Notes: generated by a model not told the origin, from the letters alone. A stretch of DNA of 64,000 bases from Arbacia lixula (GCA_963669155.1 OZ022587.1:23627074-23691073); one strand, 5' to 3'; counted from the stretch's first letter, positions 1 to 11,870 are shown. Program-made: numbers and translations.

Positions 1-1140
1 TAACGACATCATAATGACGTCTTTGAATGACGTACCAAACAAATCATGTATTGTACGACCAGAATCTGACTTAAATACGACGTCATACTGACGTCTACAA
101 ATGACCCAAAAATCTCACTTTTTGCACAACCACATTTTGCTTATTTTAATGAACAAAGATGAACAAAGAAATCTCTTATTGGACGACCAGAATCCGACTC
201 AAATGCAACGTCATAATTACGTCTTTAAATGAACCAAAATCTTGCTTCTTTGCACGACTTTATTGTGACTACGTTACGACATCAAAATGACGTCTTTAAA
301 TGATCAAACACATCTCTTATCGTAAGACCAGAATCTGACTATACGTCAAAATTACGTCTTTAAATGACCCCAAATCTTACTCTTTTTTGCCCGACCATAT
401 TATGACTGTGTTACGACGTCAAAACTCCGTCTTTAAATGATCAAACAACTCTCTTTTGTATGACCAGAATCTGACTTTCATGCGACATCATAATGACGTC
501 TAACAGTGACCAGAAACATTTCACTTTTTGCATAACCATATCATGACTAAATTGCGACGTTATAAATAACCAAATCTTATTACACTGTATACGGAACAGA
601 ATCTCACTCGTATACGATATCATGATGACGTCTATGACCAAAAACATCCCACTTTTAATATGCACGACCATATATTATCACTAAATTATGATGTAAAAAT
701 GATGTTTATAAATGATCAAACAAATCTCTTAAAAATCTGACTTTCATACGACATCATAATGAAGTCGAACAGTAACCAGAGACAACCCTCTTTTTCCATG
801 AATATTATGACTAAGTTATTACGTCATAATGACTTATATAAATGAAAAAAAAAATCCAATTTGTTGAACGACCATATCATGACTATTGTGCGACGATATA
901 ATGACGTCTTTGAATGATAAAAAAAATCAGGTATTGTACGAGCAGAATATAAATACGACATATAAAAATGACAGTAAAATCTCACTTATTAGCCCAACCA
1001 TATTATGATTATGAAGATGTGATGACGTTTTATAAGAATTATCCCAAAATCTTACATTAATATTTCACCACTATATATGTTACGAAAATGACCTTAATCT
1101 GTCATCTGTCATAAAAATTTACGCCTTTCATTCCCAAAAT
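1..1140. repeat. Degenerate ~135-bp satellite rich in GACGTC
   Basis: About eight diverged units follow one another. The landmark CGACCAGAATCTGAC recurs near 55, 184, 327, 462 and 594, giving a period of roughly 130-143 bp. Each unit seems to be a dimer of two related halves of about 67 bp, each with an ACGACGTCATAATGACGTC-like core and then an AAATGACC/AAATGATC stretch. Drift increases to the right and the pattern fades by about 1,140. GACGTC is also the motif of the arms of the neighbouring element A, so this may be a decayed arm of a relative. No coding potential is seen. Confidence 0.75.
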
Positions 1141-1528
1141 ATGTCCGTGTTATAAGACCATTAAATGATCAATGAAAAAATGGTGGCAAAATAATGCCTA
1201 TTTAAAAACAGTATGTCCATGTTGCATGTCATTTTTTTTTTTTTTTTTTTTTGGGGGGGGGGGGGGAGGTACAAACCATGGTAAATGCAAGTAGATACCA
1301 CATCAGGAATTTCCCTCAAATAATAGAACTTAAAGCAAAATTATGGCAATCGCTAGATTTGAGGTTTTATGCTGGTTGTCTCAGACCTATAGCCTAGAGA
1401 CCGTTGAAGCTATATGCATGAGGACCATGTTTTACTGATATTTCACATAGGTCATCGATATTACACATGTGATTCGATCCTGCCGAGTTTTATGACTTTT
1501 ACAAATGGGACATCGACGTTTCCTTAAA
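1141..1528. other. Spacer with a poly-T/poly-G tract
   Basis: No gene is recognised. A run of about 21 T (1,232-1,252) leads directly into about 14 G (1,253-1,266), a T-to-G homopolymer switch. The rest is AT-rich unique-looking sequence between the satellite and the left end of element A. Confidence 0.6.
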
Positions 1529-2589
1529 CCTGATAGCGGAATGACGTCTTTAAGACGGTCTAAATTGGTCATAAATTTGTCAAACGTCGTACAGACGACT
1601 ACATTACGACGTCTTTATTTAATTCATTTCGCATAAGAAAAAAACACATGTTTACATGCAGTCAACCTTTTAAAAACGTAACATACAAAATACAAACATG
1701 AGGAGAAAAAAAAATGAAAGCACAAATAAACATACGTAGGGATACAAGTAGAGATGTAACGTCTTTATAAACAAATTAATAAAATATGATGTAACATTAT
1801 TTTATAACCCCCTCTTTAATTTGACCCTTCGGACATACCATCATCCATCCTAATTTAGTCGCTGCTCAATATTACTACATGTAGTCGCCGGTGTCAAGCT
1901 AGGAGCGCGCATAGGATTGTCTCACGTCTCAGATACCTGGTCCTTATGTTCTTGCGACGTCATCATGGCTTGAAAGACTTCAGAGCTTGCTGATATATCA
2001 AAATCCCCAGGAAAAGACAGAATGAAAGAAGTCCGAAGTGAAACAGTAGTAAGGGTGAGTTCATTGGCATAATTTGTCAGTCCCATGTGTGTAATTTGGT
2101 GTTGGGATTGTGAAATACATGTACTGTCTGTGTTACTGTCACAACTGTTGCTAATGCAGGCCTATATTTCATTAGTTGTTTGTTGACTTAAATGCGAAAT
2201 AGATGTTGGAGAGAATAGAATTGATTAAATTAATCAAGCAAAGATGCATTATAGTTCAATTAGTATTCTGCAATACCCGCAACTGTAAACTGTGCGTACT
2301 AGTACTAGTAGGGCCTACCTTGTCAATAACAACATCTTACTGCAACCAGCCCGCTGACGCAGTGAGCGAGCTGCATAGTCATTCATATGTGATAAATGTA
2401 TTGCACATGAGTAATTTATTCATATGCACAGGTCGATTAAACAGTAATCTGAATGATGGCGAGCCCTCAGGGTGCTCTCGCTTTGCAGGAGTAGTCCCGG
2501 GGGTTACAAAAGTAAATTTGCTCTAACTAGGATCATGAATGCTTTTGCTGTATTTTGGTAATTGTAATTTGTTGTGTTTTATTCAAATT

Positions 2590-3783
2590 CCAGTTAACGG
2601 CCAGCCGTCGGATGCTGTCATCCATCACACAGCTATTGCAACATGTGCAAAGCAGCAATTCTTGACAAGTGGGACATTGTGACATCTTCCTGAGTTCTTT
2701 AAGGATTCCAACCAAGAGCGTCAAGATGCGTTCATAGCAGCACCATTCTAAGCATCATTCTAAGGCAGCCTACATGTAGCCATACGTTGCCAAGGATCTG
2801 ACAAGCCCAAAAGAGAATGTAGCTACATTCCCACATTCTATGTAAGAATGCATTTTTCTTTTTAAAATCTTCCACTAATGCATAATTTATACTTTTCTTA
2901 GGGAATTTATACTTAATAGGACACGGGTAATACTGAGATTGTGCGCGCTTATTGAAAAGCCATTGAAACCTGTGTGGTAGCTGAGATGAAAGAACAAACG
3001 TTAGGTTTTGCAAATTTTGCGCCATAAAATTGGTTTTAAATCACATATTAACCTCACTGAACCCTACCTTTCCCATACCATGACCCTAATCTAGTCCAGA
3101 TCCTAACCTTTATCGATTTCTGTGGAATTTAAGCTGCTAATTCATGAACAAAACCATAAAAATTGAGACATACTTGTGGACAAGTATAAGGTGGTCTGCA
3201 TTGGCAAATTCACACACAGACATTGGCTGGAAAATGCACGGTGAAGTATAGACCTGCAATCGTGACACCATCTATTCATAAGTAATGAGAGACATCGCTC
3301 AAGAAAGCTCATAGGGCATGTGGCGAGCAGGATCTGTGTTTTGTAAAAGAAAATCAATTGTTGCATTTTAATTGCCAGCTAGGTTACCCTTTTCATGCAT
3401 GACTTAATATTTTGAAATTATGTACTCATTGCTTAAACATTTCAGTCTTCTTCTTACAGTGATTTTCTTTTCTTTTTAATGGGTGATGTCTTTCTCATGT
3501 TTTCTTTTTTTCTTTATAATTGCTGTTTTCATTGCAGTAGAGTTATTTTCTTTCTTATTTCCACCCCACCCCCTCCCTTTTCTGATGCAGATACCGTACA
3601 CTGAGTGGGGGAGGAGTTGAAGTGTGTTCAGCCACATTTCATAGCATCTTTGCACTGGAGAGAAAAGGAACTAACATCATTAAGTCTGTTAGGTCAAACA
3701 GCAGCAAAGACTGGAAAAGAGAAGTGGTCATTAGAACCGAAGATGTGAAGGAGAAGATAAAAGCTCACAAAAAAACAATGTGA
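2590..3783 (+). pseudogene. Decayed gene fragment with an intron-like gap
   Basis: I do not recognise the family. The 3' part is an open frame of 63 codons (3,592-3,783). It begins directly after an acceptor-like TTCTGATGCAG and ends in TGA; it reads YRTLSGGGVEVCSATFHSIF and continues into a basic, lysine-rich tail. Upstream, in mixed frames, are coding-like scraps at about 2,690-2,850 (one reads DSNQERQDAFIAAPF before a stop, another KPKRECSYIPTFY), interrupted by stop codons. A donor-like GTAAGA follows the second scrap at about 2,849. The VC-x4-F-x2-I-F layout recalls helical zinc-associated domains in some transposase-related animal proteins, but this is only a resemblance. Frame changes and stops mark it as broken. 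It lies inside element A and could be captured host sequence or a remnant of the element's own gene. Confidence 0.35.
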
Positions 3784-4439
3784 AACAATGTAGCAAATCA
3801 CATTATGGATGGGACCATGGTGGTCCCAAGTGTAGAACAGGGTAAACACACATCTGCTCCAGAAAGTGATTGTGAACCACACATGAATTTACTGCACCAA
3901 CCATTAAATCACTATCAGTCTACATGTTCCACTGTTGTGCACCATGCGTCCAGCACAGCTATCTGACAAAACGTGACATTCTGCTCTATTAAGCTGCCTT
4001 TACAACAGTTTATGGTACCCCTAATTAATATTATAACATGGATCTGCACCCATTGATTTGTCAATGTTGTAATCTTTATTGCTTGTCAATCTGTACTCTA
4101 CATCTACATTCAACTGAAGTAAATGATATCGATGAACATAACATTTCACGTCTTCGAATTGCTGTATTCAGTATACCCATGTACAGGTTGAATAGTGTTA
4201 CTAAATGTTGCTAAATTATAAAGATTGATAAGATATGAAAATTTATGTAAAATACATGCTATGCAGAATTCTTCTAAATTGCATTTTTATGACCCATAGA
4301 GATTACTCTTCTACCTGAGAAATACATTTGATCAATAAACAGAGACATATATATATATATATCTATATGTGTGTGTGTGTGTAATTCAAAAACACTAATT
4401 TTCTCCAACTAAACAGAAATGGATTTAGCGCCTATTTAA

Positions 4440-4660
4440 GCATACATTTCAGTAAATGTTTTGAAGGTGAGACATAAAAAAGGAAATGCCACCAAATTGA
4501 GTGCAGACAACAATAATTACAATAAAATATTAATCTTTAGTTGTACTAACCAATATTTTGTGATCCATATTACCGGACTACTATATAAAGTGAGTGTGCT
4601 GATGGTCTGGATAGGTATAGGATAGGAATAGGATAGGATATGATTGGGGTATAGGTTAGG
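4440..4660. repeat. Inner domain of element A, shared with element B
   Basis: This stretch aligns with about 19,540-19,800 of element B. Both contain an ACAATAAT-like region, then TAACCAATATYTTRTGA, then a TATATA-containing stretch, and finally GGATAGGTATAGGATAG with further GGATAG repeats. In both elements it sits just inside a terminal tandem array, but the arrays differ completely (GACGTC here, CCAGTAGAAA there). It is therefore the only part that ties A and B into one family. Function unknown. Confidence 0.6.
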
Positions 4661-4744
4661 ATATGTGTATTACATGTATGTGCATGTGTGTATGTATGAT
4701 TAGTCCTGCGAGATTATATCACTCCATTTTAATTTTTTTCATAC

Positions 4745-5385
4745 AGGTCATAAACATCACGTCAATGACGTCTTTAAGACGTGACTAAGACGTCATTTTA
4801 TAATGTCGTAAAAACGTCATTATGTGACGTCATAATGACGTCAAAATGTGACGTCTTATTTGACGTCGTGTGCTGTTGCAAAGTCGCGTCTTTACGACGT
4901 CATTTTGTGACGTTGTTAAGACGTCATTTTATGACATCGTTAAGACATCATTTTACGATGTTGTAAAGACGACATTATGTGACGTCACAATGACGTCAAA
5001 ATATGACGTCTTATTTGACGTCGTGTACTGTTGCAAAGTCGCGTCTTTAAGACGTCATTTTGTGACGTCGTTAAGACGTCATTTTACGATGTCGTAAAGA
5101 CGACATTATGTGACGTCATAATGACGTGAGACACGACGTAAAGAAGATGTAATTAAGACGTGATATTTACCAGTTTTCGGTCATTTAAACAGCATTTTAG
5201 TGTTAAAAAGACGTCTTAAAGACGTCGTATTTTAACCGAAACGACGTCAAAATGACGTCAAAATATGACGTCTTTTTTGACGTCTTGAGCTGTTGCAAAG
5301 TCGCGTCTTTAAGACGTCATGTATATGACGTCATAAAGACGTAAGACACGACTTCCAAAAGACGTGAAATTGACGTGATTTTTAC
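4745..5385. repeat. GACGTC tandem array (right arm of element A)
   Basis: GACGTC occurs very densely, often as TGACGTCA or AAGACGTCATTTT. A longer period is marked by GTTGCAAAGTCGCGTCTTT near 4,876, 5,031 and 5,294 (gaps of about 155 and 263 bp). Because the core is palindromic, the array can pair with itself on either strand. The small open frames here are products of the repeat. Confidence 0.75.
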
Positions 5386-5402
5386 CAGTCTCTGCTATCA
5401 GG

Positions 5403-5933
5403 GACTCTACACAGATGCAATACCCGAATCTACATCACATGTGTGCCTCTAGTAGGCCACCAAGGGAATAACCTTGGGGAGAAAAAACTTCAATCAAACT
5501 GTCACGTAAGGCGACATACTCGTACGATTCACATTGGGGTGATGTTTCCGATCAAACATACGAAACAGTTATCATATCGACAATAATAATATGCAATATA
5601 TGACGGTTATGCGTACGATTGAGCAATGAAACTTCAATCATGAATCCACAAACATCGCCTTTAAGCCTAAAGCATGTTAAAAGAGTATCTGAATAACTTT
5701 TTCTAATCAGGTAGCAGAATCTCGGTAAGACCTCCAAATTGTCACGTGAGTGACTTTTTTTTTTCTTCTGCTACTCTGACACTGAAATTATAGAAATTCA
5801 GACTGTTCGTATACAGTTATGCTCGAGTTTAATATTTCAAATCAACAAATCAACAATATATTGAGCATAAAAGATAACAAGAAACAAATCACAAATACAT
5901 AACTTTGGTTATCTTGGATGACCTGAACTGGTG
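5403..5933. other. Spacer with two related short segments
   Basis: No gene is recognised. AACTGTCACGTAAGGCGAC (near 5,497) and AATTGTCACGTGAGTGAC (near 5,737) are related, as are the two ACTTCAATCA stretches near 5,488 and 5,629. This suggests an old local duplication in inverted or rearranged form. Confidence 0.4.
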
Positions 5934-6303
5934 ATCCCCTCAGCCTGGCTCGGTCGCCATCAATGTCGGATACACTCGTCGTCGACCTCGGCACAGTCGC
6001 TCGGCGTGTCTCTCGGAAGCATCCCTTGGCTTGGCCACTCAGCTAGACGCTACCCTATCGGCGGTCCTCTCAGCTCCTCGGCCTTCACTAGTCGCTGCCA
6101 CCATGCAGACTCATGCCTTTACCTGCGATGCCCGAGCTCAAACGACGGCGAGCAGGCAAATGGAGATTGAGCTCCGTTCCAAAGTTCGGATCATAACTGT
6201 CCGAGTTCAGTTTTATCGGCAGCTGGAGCTCGCATCTCACCGACGTGGAAAACCCCCAGAAGAACGACTGCTGCCTAAGCGGAGATCTATGCTGGATGTC
6301 TGA
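5934..6303 (+). CDS. Hypothetical open frame, GC-rich, possible exon
   Basis: An open frame of about 122 codons runs from just after a TGA at 5,931 to a TGA at 6,301-6,303 with no stop inside. It is clearly more GC-rich than its surroundings. The predicted peptide is Ser/Ala/Arg-rich and ends with a charged segment (RQMEIELRSKVRIITVRVQF, then RRGKPPEERLLPKRR). A CTCAG acceptor-like site sits near 5,941 and the first internal ATG is at about 6,103. ATTAAA follows immediately after the stop, a possible poly(A) signal. No domain is recognised. It could be a terminal exon, part of a retrotransposon gag, or chance; base composition and length are the only support. Confidence 0.25.
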
Positions 6304-7686
6304 TTAAAGTGATTCTCCCCGAACGTCTCCATTACTCAGCTTTTTATTTAGATTCCCTAACCATAGATATTCACACTTAAGTCCATTACACTCCCATACA
6401 CTTGCCTTTCCATGCCTTTTCTACAGTAAAGGAATCATCCAATCATCATGCTTAAATATAGCCATTCCTAGCCACCACCTGGATGGGAGCTGTTACATAA
6501 TACCTCTATTCACTCAATTTCTATAGTCTGAATTAATACATAATATTACAAACCGGGCATGCTGTTGCCATGCTATTTCTTTAACTTTTGCTTTGTCTCA
6601 TTTCATGTGACTGTCCTGTCTGAATTTTACTGATCTAGACATGCTGTTGCTATGCCAGGTTATTCTTTTACTTTCACTTTGTCTCATTTAATGTGAATTT
6701 CCAGACGGTCACTTTCTTGCAGTATGACCTAGTGTCTTTCTAGGACAGCTTTAAAACTCTAGATCTTTAACCAATTCAAACAAGTTCTTCACTTCACTGG
6801 CAAAAATCAAAGATAAATTTCTCTCCTGACAATGTCGAATACAATTATTTAAGCATATTTGGAAATTGAATTCTATTGAATTTTCCCAGGGAGGCCGTAT
6901 TTCAAAATGGCTGCCATCCAAAGTTTTAATTGAATATATGTTTTAAATATATGAGGTATCATATTGAAGCTGATCAAATTAACCATAGGATGGTACAGAA
7001 CTCAAGAGGCGCTTGGGTATTTTTTAAGGAAATATTTTGGCAAAAATATACACAATTTCTAAGGTTTTACATTTTTCTTTGATTACGTATTTGCTCGTAT
7101 TAAGAAAATCTTTCACACTATGGGACTAAAACGTTTTTGAAAATCTGCCTGTTTTTCATTGTTTGTAAATATTATTTATATTTAATGTCATTACATATAG
7201 TTATAGCTCTCCAAAGTGGAAAGTGCTATGTTTAACACGCAACCATCATGCCCATGTTTATCGGATGTAAAACTTCCCCATATTCTGGCAAAATGTTCTT
7301 TAAAATCCGGAATTATTGTCATCGAAGACTACTGCATACACACATTCTTAATGACAATTGTACTCCGTCCCCGCTTTCTCTGGTAAACAAATAGTTTACT
7401 TGAGCCCCCCCTACTATTCAAAATACATATAGAAAATATTCCTATACAAATAATTATTTTTAGGTCAATGGGCGAAAGACCTATTTGACCAGATAGAGGT
7501 GTTTGAATGGGGGAGGTAGATGATGAAGCAAGAGAGGGGAGAAGAAAGAGTGTAAGGGGGGAGGGGGATGATGAAACAGGGAGACTGTTTCTCTTATCTA
7601 CAAATAAATTATCAATCAACAACAACAAAAATATTACTTCTGCTGTACTGCAAACATTGTATCAATTTGAGTGTTCTCTGGATGAT
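6304..7686. other. Non-coding stretch with a short duplication
   Basis: I see no gene. Two related segments (about 6,547-6,620 and 6,640-6,715) share CATGCTGTTGC(C/T)ATGC and then CACTTTGTCTCATTTNATGTGA-like sequence, a diverged tandem duplication of about 95 bp. The remainder is AT-rich. Confidence 0.45.
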
Positions 7687-8345
7687 CAACATACAGGTAT
7701 TATGCAATATTCTCATCCAGGCTGGCATTTGTTAATGAAGAGGATTATCCTAAGTGGATGTGTCAAATGGTACAGAAAGGTGCTACAGCCAATGAATACT
7801 TATCATAGTCATTTACAACATCCAAATAACACATATAAAGAAGATCGACAGAATATCGACAGTGTTTACTGCCCCTGCCAAGTAAAGTTGCATTAAAGCC
7901 AAGTCAGCCTAAAGTAGCTTTGAGTCAACTTCACTCGGCATATCGGTATGATGTTGACATAATATTTCCTAGTTAACCTGATCCCCCTCTACCTTTACCC
8001 CTATTAAATGGGGTGTAACTGCGAGACATCATCTGCAAAGTACCAGTGTTTGAAAGTAGGAAACTTCAGATATCAATCAATTTACTCAATGTCAATAAAG
8101 TTTGGTGAGAATAATCTATAAATTCAATCACATTAACTCTCTCTCTCCCTCTTTCTCTCTACCCCACTCTCTCTCTTTATATAAATATTTATATATTAAT
8201 TCATATGAAAGTGCGAGAGTTCTCAACTTTGACATGATAAGCGGCTTGTAAGTAATAATAGTCGTAGTAGTATTAGTAGTAGTAGAAAAAGTAGTAGTAG
8301 TAATAGTAGTAGTAGTTGTAGAAGTAGTAGTGTAGTAGTAGTAGT
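7687..8345 (+). repeat. Duplicated block, copy 1 (with TAG repeats)
   Basis: This segment returns at 8,757-9,900. It runs from CAATATTCTCATCCAGGCTG through GTGTTTACTGCCCCTGCC to a (TAG/GTA)n microsatellite at about 8,255-8,345. The open frame reaching into it (7,507-7,896) is not kept in copy 2, where the frame is shifted and interrupted, so it is unlikely to be a gene. Confidence 0.8.
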
Positions 8346-8756
8346 AATTAAAAGTAGCAGCAGTTTGAACAATGCAAGATTTGCTAAAATGTGGTATCAG
8401 TATTACGTAGTCGTAGACCTAGCTCTATAGAAATGGATAAAAAGATGCGAGACTCTTGCCAATTGAGGAAACTTTGTTAACATAATCATGAATCATTTTA
8501 GTCATGAACCAAAAAAGAAGTGATTTTGTTGATGTTACTGTTCAGCGTCACGAACATGTAGTTACACGTAGTTGTAGAATTGTAAGAAATCCTGTGCGCT
8601 TGGTGTTGTAAATACTGAAGAAGTTATGTACTCTATTTACTTTATGTATTTGTATGTATTCATGTTATTGTATATCATAGTAAATATGTTGAACTCTCAT
8701 ACCCCGAGAGGGGGTCGATAGAGTTAATAAAATCGTATATATCTTCTTATCTTATC
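8346..8756. other. Spacer with a possible retroelement 3' tail
   Basis: No gene is seen. Near the end, CCCCGAGAGGGGGTCGATAG is followed by an AATAAAA-type signal and by TCTTCTTATCTTATC, a short (TCTTA)n tail. A poly(A)-signal-like motif with a short simple-repeat tail is typical of some non-LTR elements, so the block at 8,757 may abut an old retroelement end. Weak inference. Confidence 0.3.
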
Positions 8757-9842
8757 AACAGGCAGGTCTTATGCAATATTCTCATCCAGGCTGGCATTTG
8801 TTAATGAAGAGGATTATCTTAAAGTGGGTGTGTCAAATGGTACAGAAAGGTGCTACAGCCAATGAATACTTATCATAGTCATTTACACCATCGAAATAGC
8901 ACATATGAAGAAGAAGGGATATTAATCGACTCAAAGAAAAAAAGTCAATATATTTTTGTTACTTTTGTTAATGTGACAATGTAAACCAAGGCCAGAACAA
9001 CATAAGATTATAGTGCATATCAATTCAAAGCTATGTAGCGCACACTAAATAGCTGATTAGAGGACATAAGCATGTTACATAGGTATGAAATTTTATGTAC
9101 GTATGTATAGTGCATAGATTATCCTGTAAACCGAGGCATGCGCACTTTGCGCAATTTTATTCCTGATAACATGTATTATACCTTTTTGTATTATCTTAAC
9201 GCATATATGAGAGGCAAACAAACGACCAAATACATGATGCGTCATTGTCAATAATTATGACAATTGAGTAACGTGATTTTGACAATGGCGGGTATGATCA
9301 AGCAGACAAGGTTTTTACAATCGTCTGAATAATCAGGTGTACAAGGTTTACTTCTTGCAGAATATCAACAGTGTTTACTGCCCCTGCCAAGTAAAGTTGC
9401 ATTAAAGTCAAGTCAGCCTAAAGTAGCTTTGAGTCAACTTCACTCGGCATATCGGTATGATGTTGACATAATATTTCCTAGTTAACCTGATCCCCTCTAC
9501 CTTTACCCCTATTAAATGGGGTGTAACTGCGAGACATCATCTGCAAAGTACCAGTGTTTGAAAGTAGGAGACTTCAGATATCAATCAATTTACTTAATGC
9601 CAATAAAGCTTGGTGAGAATAATCTATAAATTCAATCACATTAACTCTCTCTCTCCCTCTTTCTTTCTACCCCCACTCTCTCTCTATATATAAATATTTA
9701 TATATTAATTCATATGAAAGTGCGAGAGTTCTCAACTTTGACATGATAAGCGGCTTGTAAGTAATAATAGTCGTAGTAGTATTAGTAGTAGTAGAAAAAG
9801 TAGTAGTAGCAATAGTAGTAGTAGTAGTAGAAGTAGTAGTAA

Positions 9843-9892
<50 letters not shown>

Positions 9893-9900
9893 ATTAAAAG
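8757..9900 (+). repeat. Duplicated block, copy 2, with a 440-bp extra segment
   Basis: 8,757-8,912 matches 7,687-7,840, and 9,356-9,900 matches 7,850-8,345. Between them, about 8,913-9,355 is absent from copy 1. Either copy 2 gained an insertion of about 440 bp or copy 1 lost it. No clear target duplication or terminal repeat is visible at the extra segment. Substitutions are scattered, so the duplication is not very recent. Confidence 0.75.
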
Positions 9901-10097
9901 TAGCAGCAGTAGTATTAGTAGTAGTAGCAGTAGTAGTAGTATCAGTAATAATACTAGTATTAGTAGAAGTAGTAGTTGTAGTAATTAAAAGTAGCAGCAG
10001 GAGTATTAGTAGCAGTAGCAGTAGTAGTAGTAGTATCAGTAACAGTACTAGTATTAGTAGAAGTAGTAGTAGTAATAGTAGTGTAAGTAGTAGGAGT
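9757..10097. repeat. (TAG)n/(GTA)n microsatellite
   Basis: A long trinucleotide array with interruptions, including AATTAAAAGTAGCAGCAG twice (about 9,892 and 9,984), which shows internal duplication. The leucine/tyrosine-rich minus-strand frame here is a by-product of the triplet repeat. Confidence 0.9.
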
Positions 10098-10144
10098 GGA
10101 AGTATTAAAGGGCATGTACTGTACTGGGAAGGCAAAAAAGCCTT

Positions 10145-10431
10145 CAAAATGTAATTGTTAGCAATCTTCTTGCCAATGGTCTTTAATTCATGTATTGTCT
10201 ATTTTAGAAGCTTGTTGAAAGTTATTTGCCCTCAAATGATCCACATATGGAGTAATTAATGATTAATGATTATATCCCCAAAATGTTCGGCCCGAACATT
10301 TTGAGGATTTGTGATTTAATCACTCATTACTCCAAATGTTGATCATTTGAGGGCAAATAACTTTCAGTAAGCTTCTAAAATAGACAATACATGAATTTAA
10401 GACCATTGGCAAGAAGAGTGCTAACATTTTG
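10145..10431. mobile_element. Long perfect-loop hairpin (inverted repeat)
   Basis: Left arm 10,145-10,290 and right arm 10,292-10,431 are inverted copies (roughly 140 bp each, high identity by eye) around a single base. The centre is a perfect palindrome, AAAATGTTCGG-C-CCGAACATTTT. The arms share AAGCTTCTAAAATAGACAAT and CCATTGGCAAGAAGA in inverted form. It may be a palindromic MITE. A transcript would fold into an almost uninterrupted duplex. A further direct copy of the inner-arm sequence ACATTTTGAGGATTTGTG follows at about 10,425-10,456. Confidence 0.85.
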
Positions 10432-11012
10432 AGGATTTGTGATTTAATCACTCATTGAATTGTGGAGGTTTGTTCATGTATTTGTTTTGATGTCTAAATT
10501 ATGGCGGATCACAGATATAATCTTGCGTGGCCCTCGGTTTTTGAACGGGGATTGAATTTGTAAAAGTTTTACTGTGATACTTTGAATCAACCTTGCAATT
10601 AACGTCAAAAATATCCCATTTATAAATCTGTGGAATAGTCGGACCTATAATCGGTGTCACATGCATTTACCATTATATCTCCTAATCTAATCGACATATT
10701 ATAACACTCTTACTTTTCGACGTGATTTTTTTCGATAAAACGAAATATGCATAATCGACAATAACTCACGAAGTAAATGCGACAATGCTGCCCCGATAAT
10801 ATTCCTGCACCGACATTTTCTCCGCTGTCCCTTCTTTTTTTACAAACAAAATATTTGTATTACATGTAGCTCCTCGACGTTCTTGTTTCTTTCTTTTTAA
10901 TAGTTGTATCTTTATTTGTTCGTTCTTTTGCAATGTTCGTCACGACAGAATTAAGAAATGTAATAGTTATACTTATGTTCATTATAATGATGATACTAAA
11001 GATAGTGAAAGA
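10432..11012. other. Non-coding, nothing recognised
   Basis: AT-rich sequence without a supported gene, RNA or repeat, apart from the partial direct copy of the hairpin inner arm at its start. Confidence 0.5.
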
Positions 11013-11400
11013 GCAGTGGCGTAACAGGCAGGGTGCAGGGGGCGGACTGCTCCCCCGCCCCCGCGGAGCTCACCGGGAAAATGAAATCATAAATAATGTG
11101 AAAGAGGAAATGAAAAGGGGAGGAAGACGGAAAAGGGAAGAAAAGGAAGAAAAGGAGAGAGGGAAATGGAAAGGAAAAGGTCAGAAAGAACATTAGGATA
11201 AGATGAAGGATAAAACGGAAGGAACGATAAAAAGGAACATATGAGAGAAAAAATCTCTATATTAGAATGAGTGAGGAAGTGGGTACAATTTAGGAAATGA
11301 CAAAATGGAACTGGAATTTGTGATGGAAAGGGAAAGAAAAGGAGAAACGGGAAATGGAAGAACAATATAATGGAAGGTAAAAACATATAAACGCTTTTCA
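11013..11400. repeat. Repeat edge (CAGTGGCGTAAC) plus purine tract
   Basis: CAGTGGCGTAAC at 11,013 opens a GC-rich hairpin-like stretch (GGGGGCGGACTGCTCCCCC). CAGTGGCG-type starts are common at ends of hAT-like and other interspersed repeats, but no matching right end was found. From 11,085 to about 11,395 the plus strand is mostly A and G (GGAAAAGG, GAAGGAAC), a polypurine tract that may adopt triplex structure. Confidence 0.35.
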
Positions 11401-11870
11401 TCAAAACAAAATTGCGGCCATCTTTTTGAATGGCTCGGTTGGGGGCATGGCCTTCAAAAGTTATACGACCGAGAACAAAAAAAAAGAAAAGGAGAAAAAA
11501 ACGACCGAAAAAAAATAATAATAAGTAAAGCTTATGTAGCGCATTATAACCATGACGGTTCTCTACGTGCTTCACATTAATATTAACAGAATATACAAAG
11601 GCATTTACCTTACATTACATGGCTTTTCATTTGACCCCCCCCCCTTCCTCTACCAACCACCACTGTAACGCCCCGGAGATGACGTGGAGAATGATGGTAA
11701 TGTGATAATACTCTGTCCTTAGTTTTGCTTTTACTGCGACGTTTATTCTTTGTTGATGAAGGCCTATTTGACCGAAAGCTCTTGCATAGATAAAGACTAA
11801 AAAAAATAGCCCGATGTGGGCGAAATAGCGAGCTTGTTCTGAAGAAATTTGAGCTCGCGAGCTAGCCGGA
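11401..11870. other. Non-coding, retroelement-tail-like segment
   Basis: 11,505-11,580 reads AATAATAATAAGTAAAGC followed by TTATGTAGCGCATTATAACC and TTCTCTACGTGCTTCACATT. This recalls a 3' tail common in marine invertebrate retroelements, but I cannot assign a family. A short poly-C run lies at about 11,635. The proline/serine-poor minus frame at 11,627-11,908 has no recognisable domain. Confidence 0.3.

Larger units (their letters stand above)
1529..5402. mobile_element. Element A: foldback/TU-like element with GACGTC arrays
   Basis: The left edge begins CCTGATAGCGGA and the right edge ends in the inverted form of CCTGATAGCAGA (11 of 12 positions), followed inward on both sides by GACGTC-rich sequence. 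The right arm (4,745-5,385) is a dense array; the left arm is short (about 1,540-1,620). Between them lie unique DNA, a decayed gene fragment (2,590-3,783) and an inner domain at 4,440-4,660 related to that of element B. Foldback elements, including the sea-urchin TU family, are known for long inverted repeats built of short tandem repeats with variable centres. Assignment to that class is an inference. No clear target-site duplication is visible, so the exact ends are uncertain. Confidence 0.45.

Noticed and set aside
9782-10147. 121-codon leucine/tyrosine-rich minus frame
   Set aside because: Translation of the TAG trinucleotide array; low complexity throughout.
10996-11575. Frames of 65-162 codons on both strands, very rich in Phe/Leu or Lys/Glu
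   Set aside because: Products of the polypurine tract; no domain, no conserved context.
11753-11781. Hammerhead-ribozyme-like TTGATGAAGGCC...CCGAAAGC
   Set aside because: The invariant C of the CUGAUGA core is U here, and no closing stems I and III are visible.
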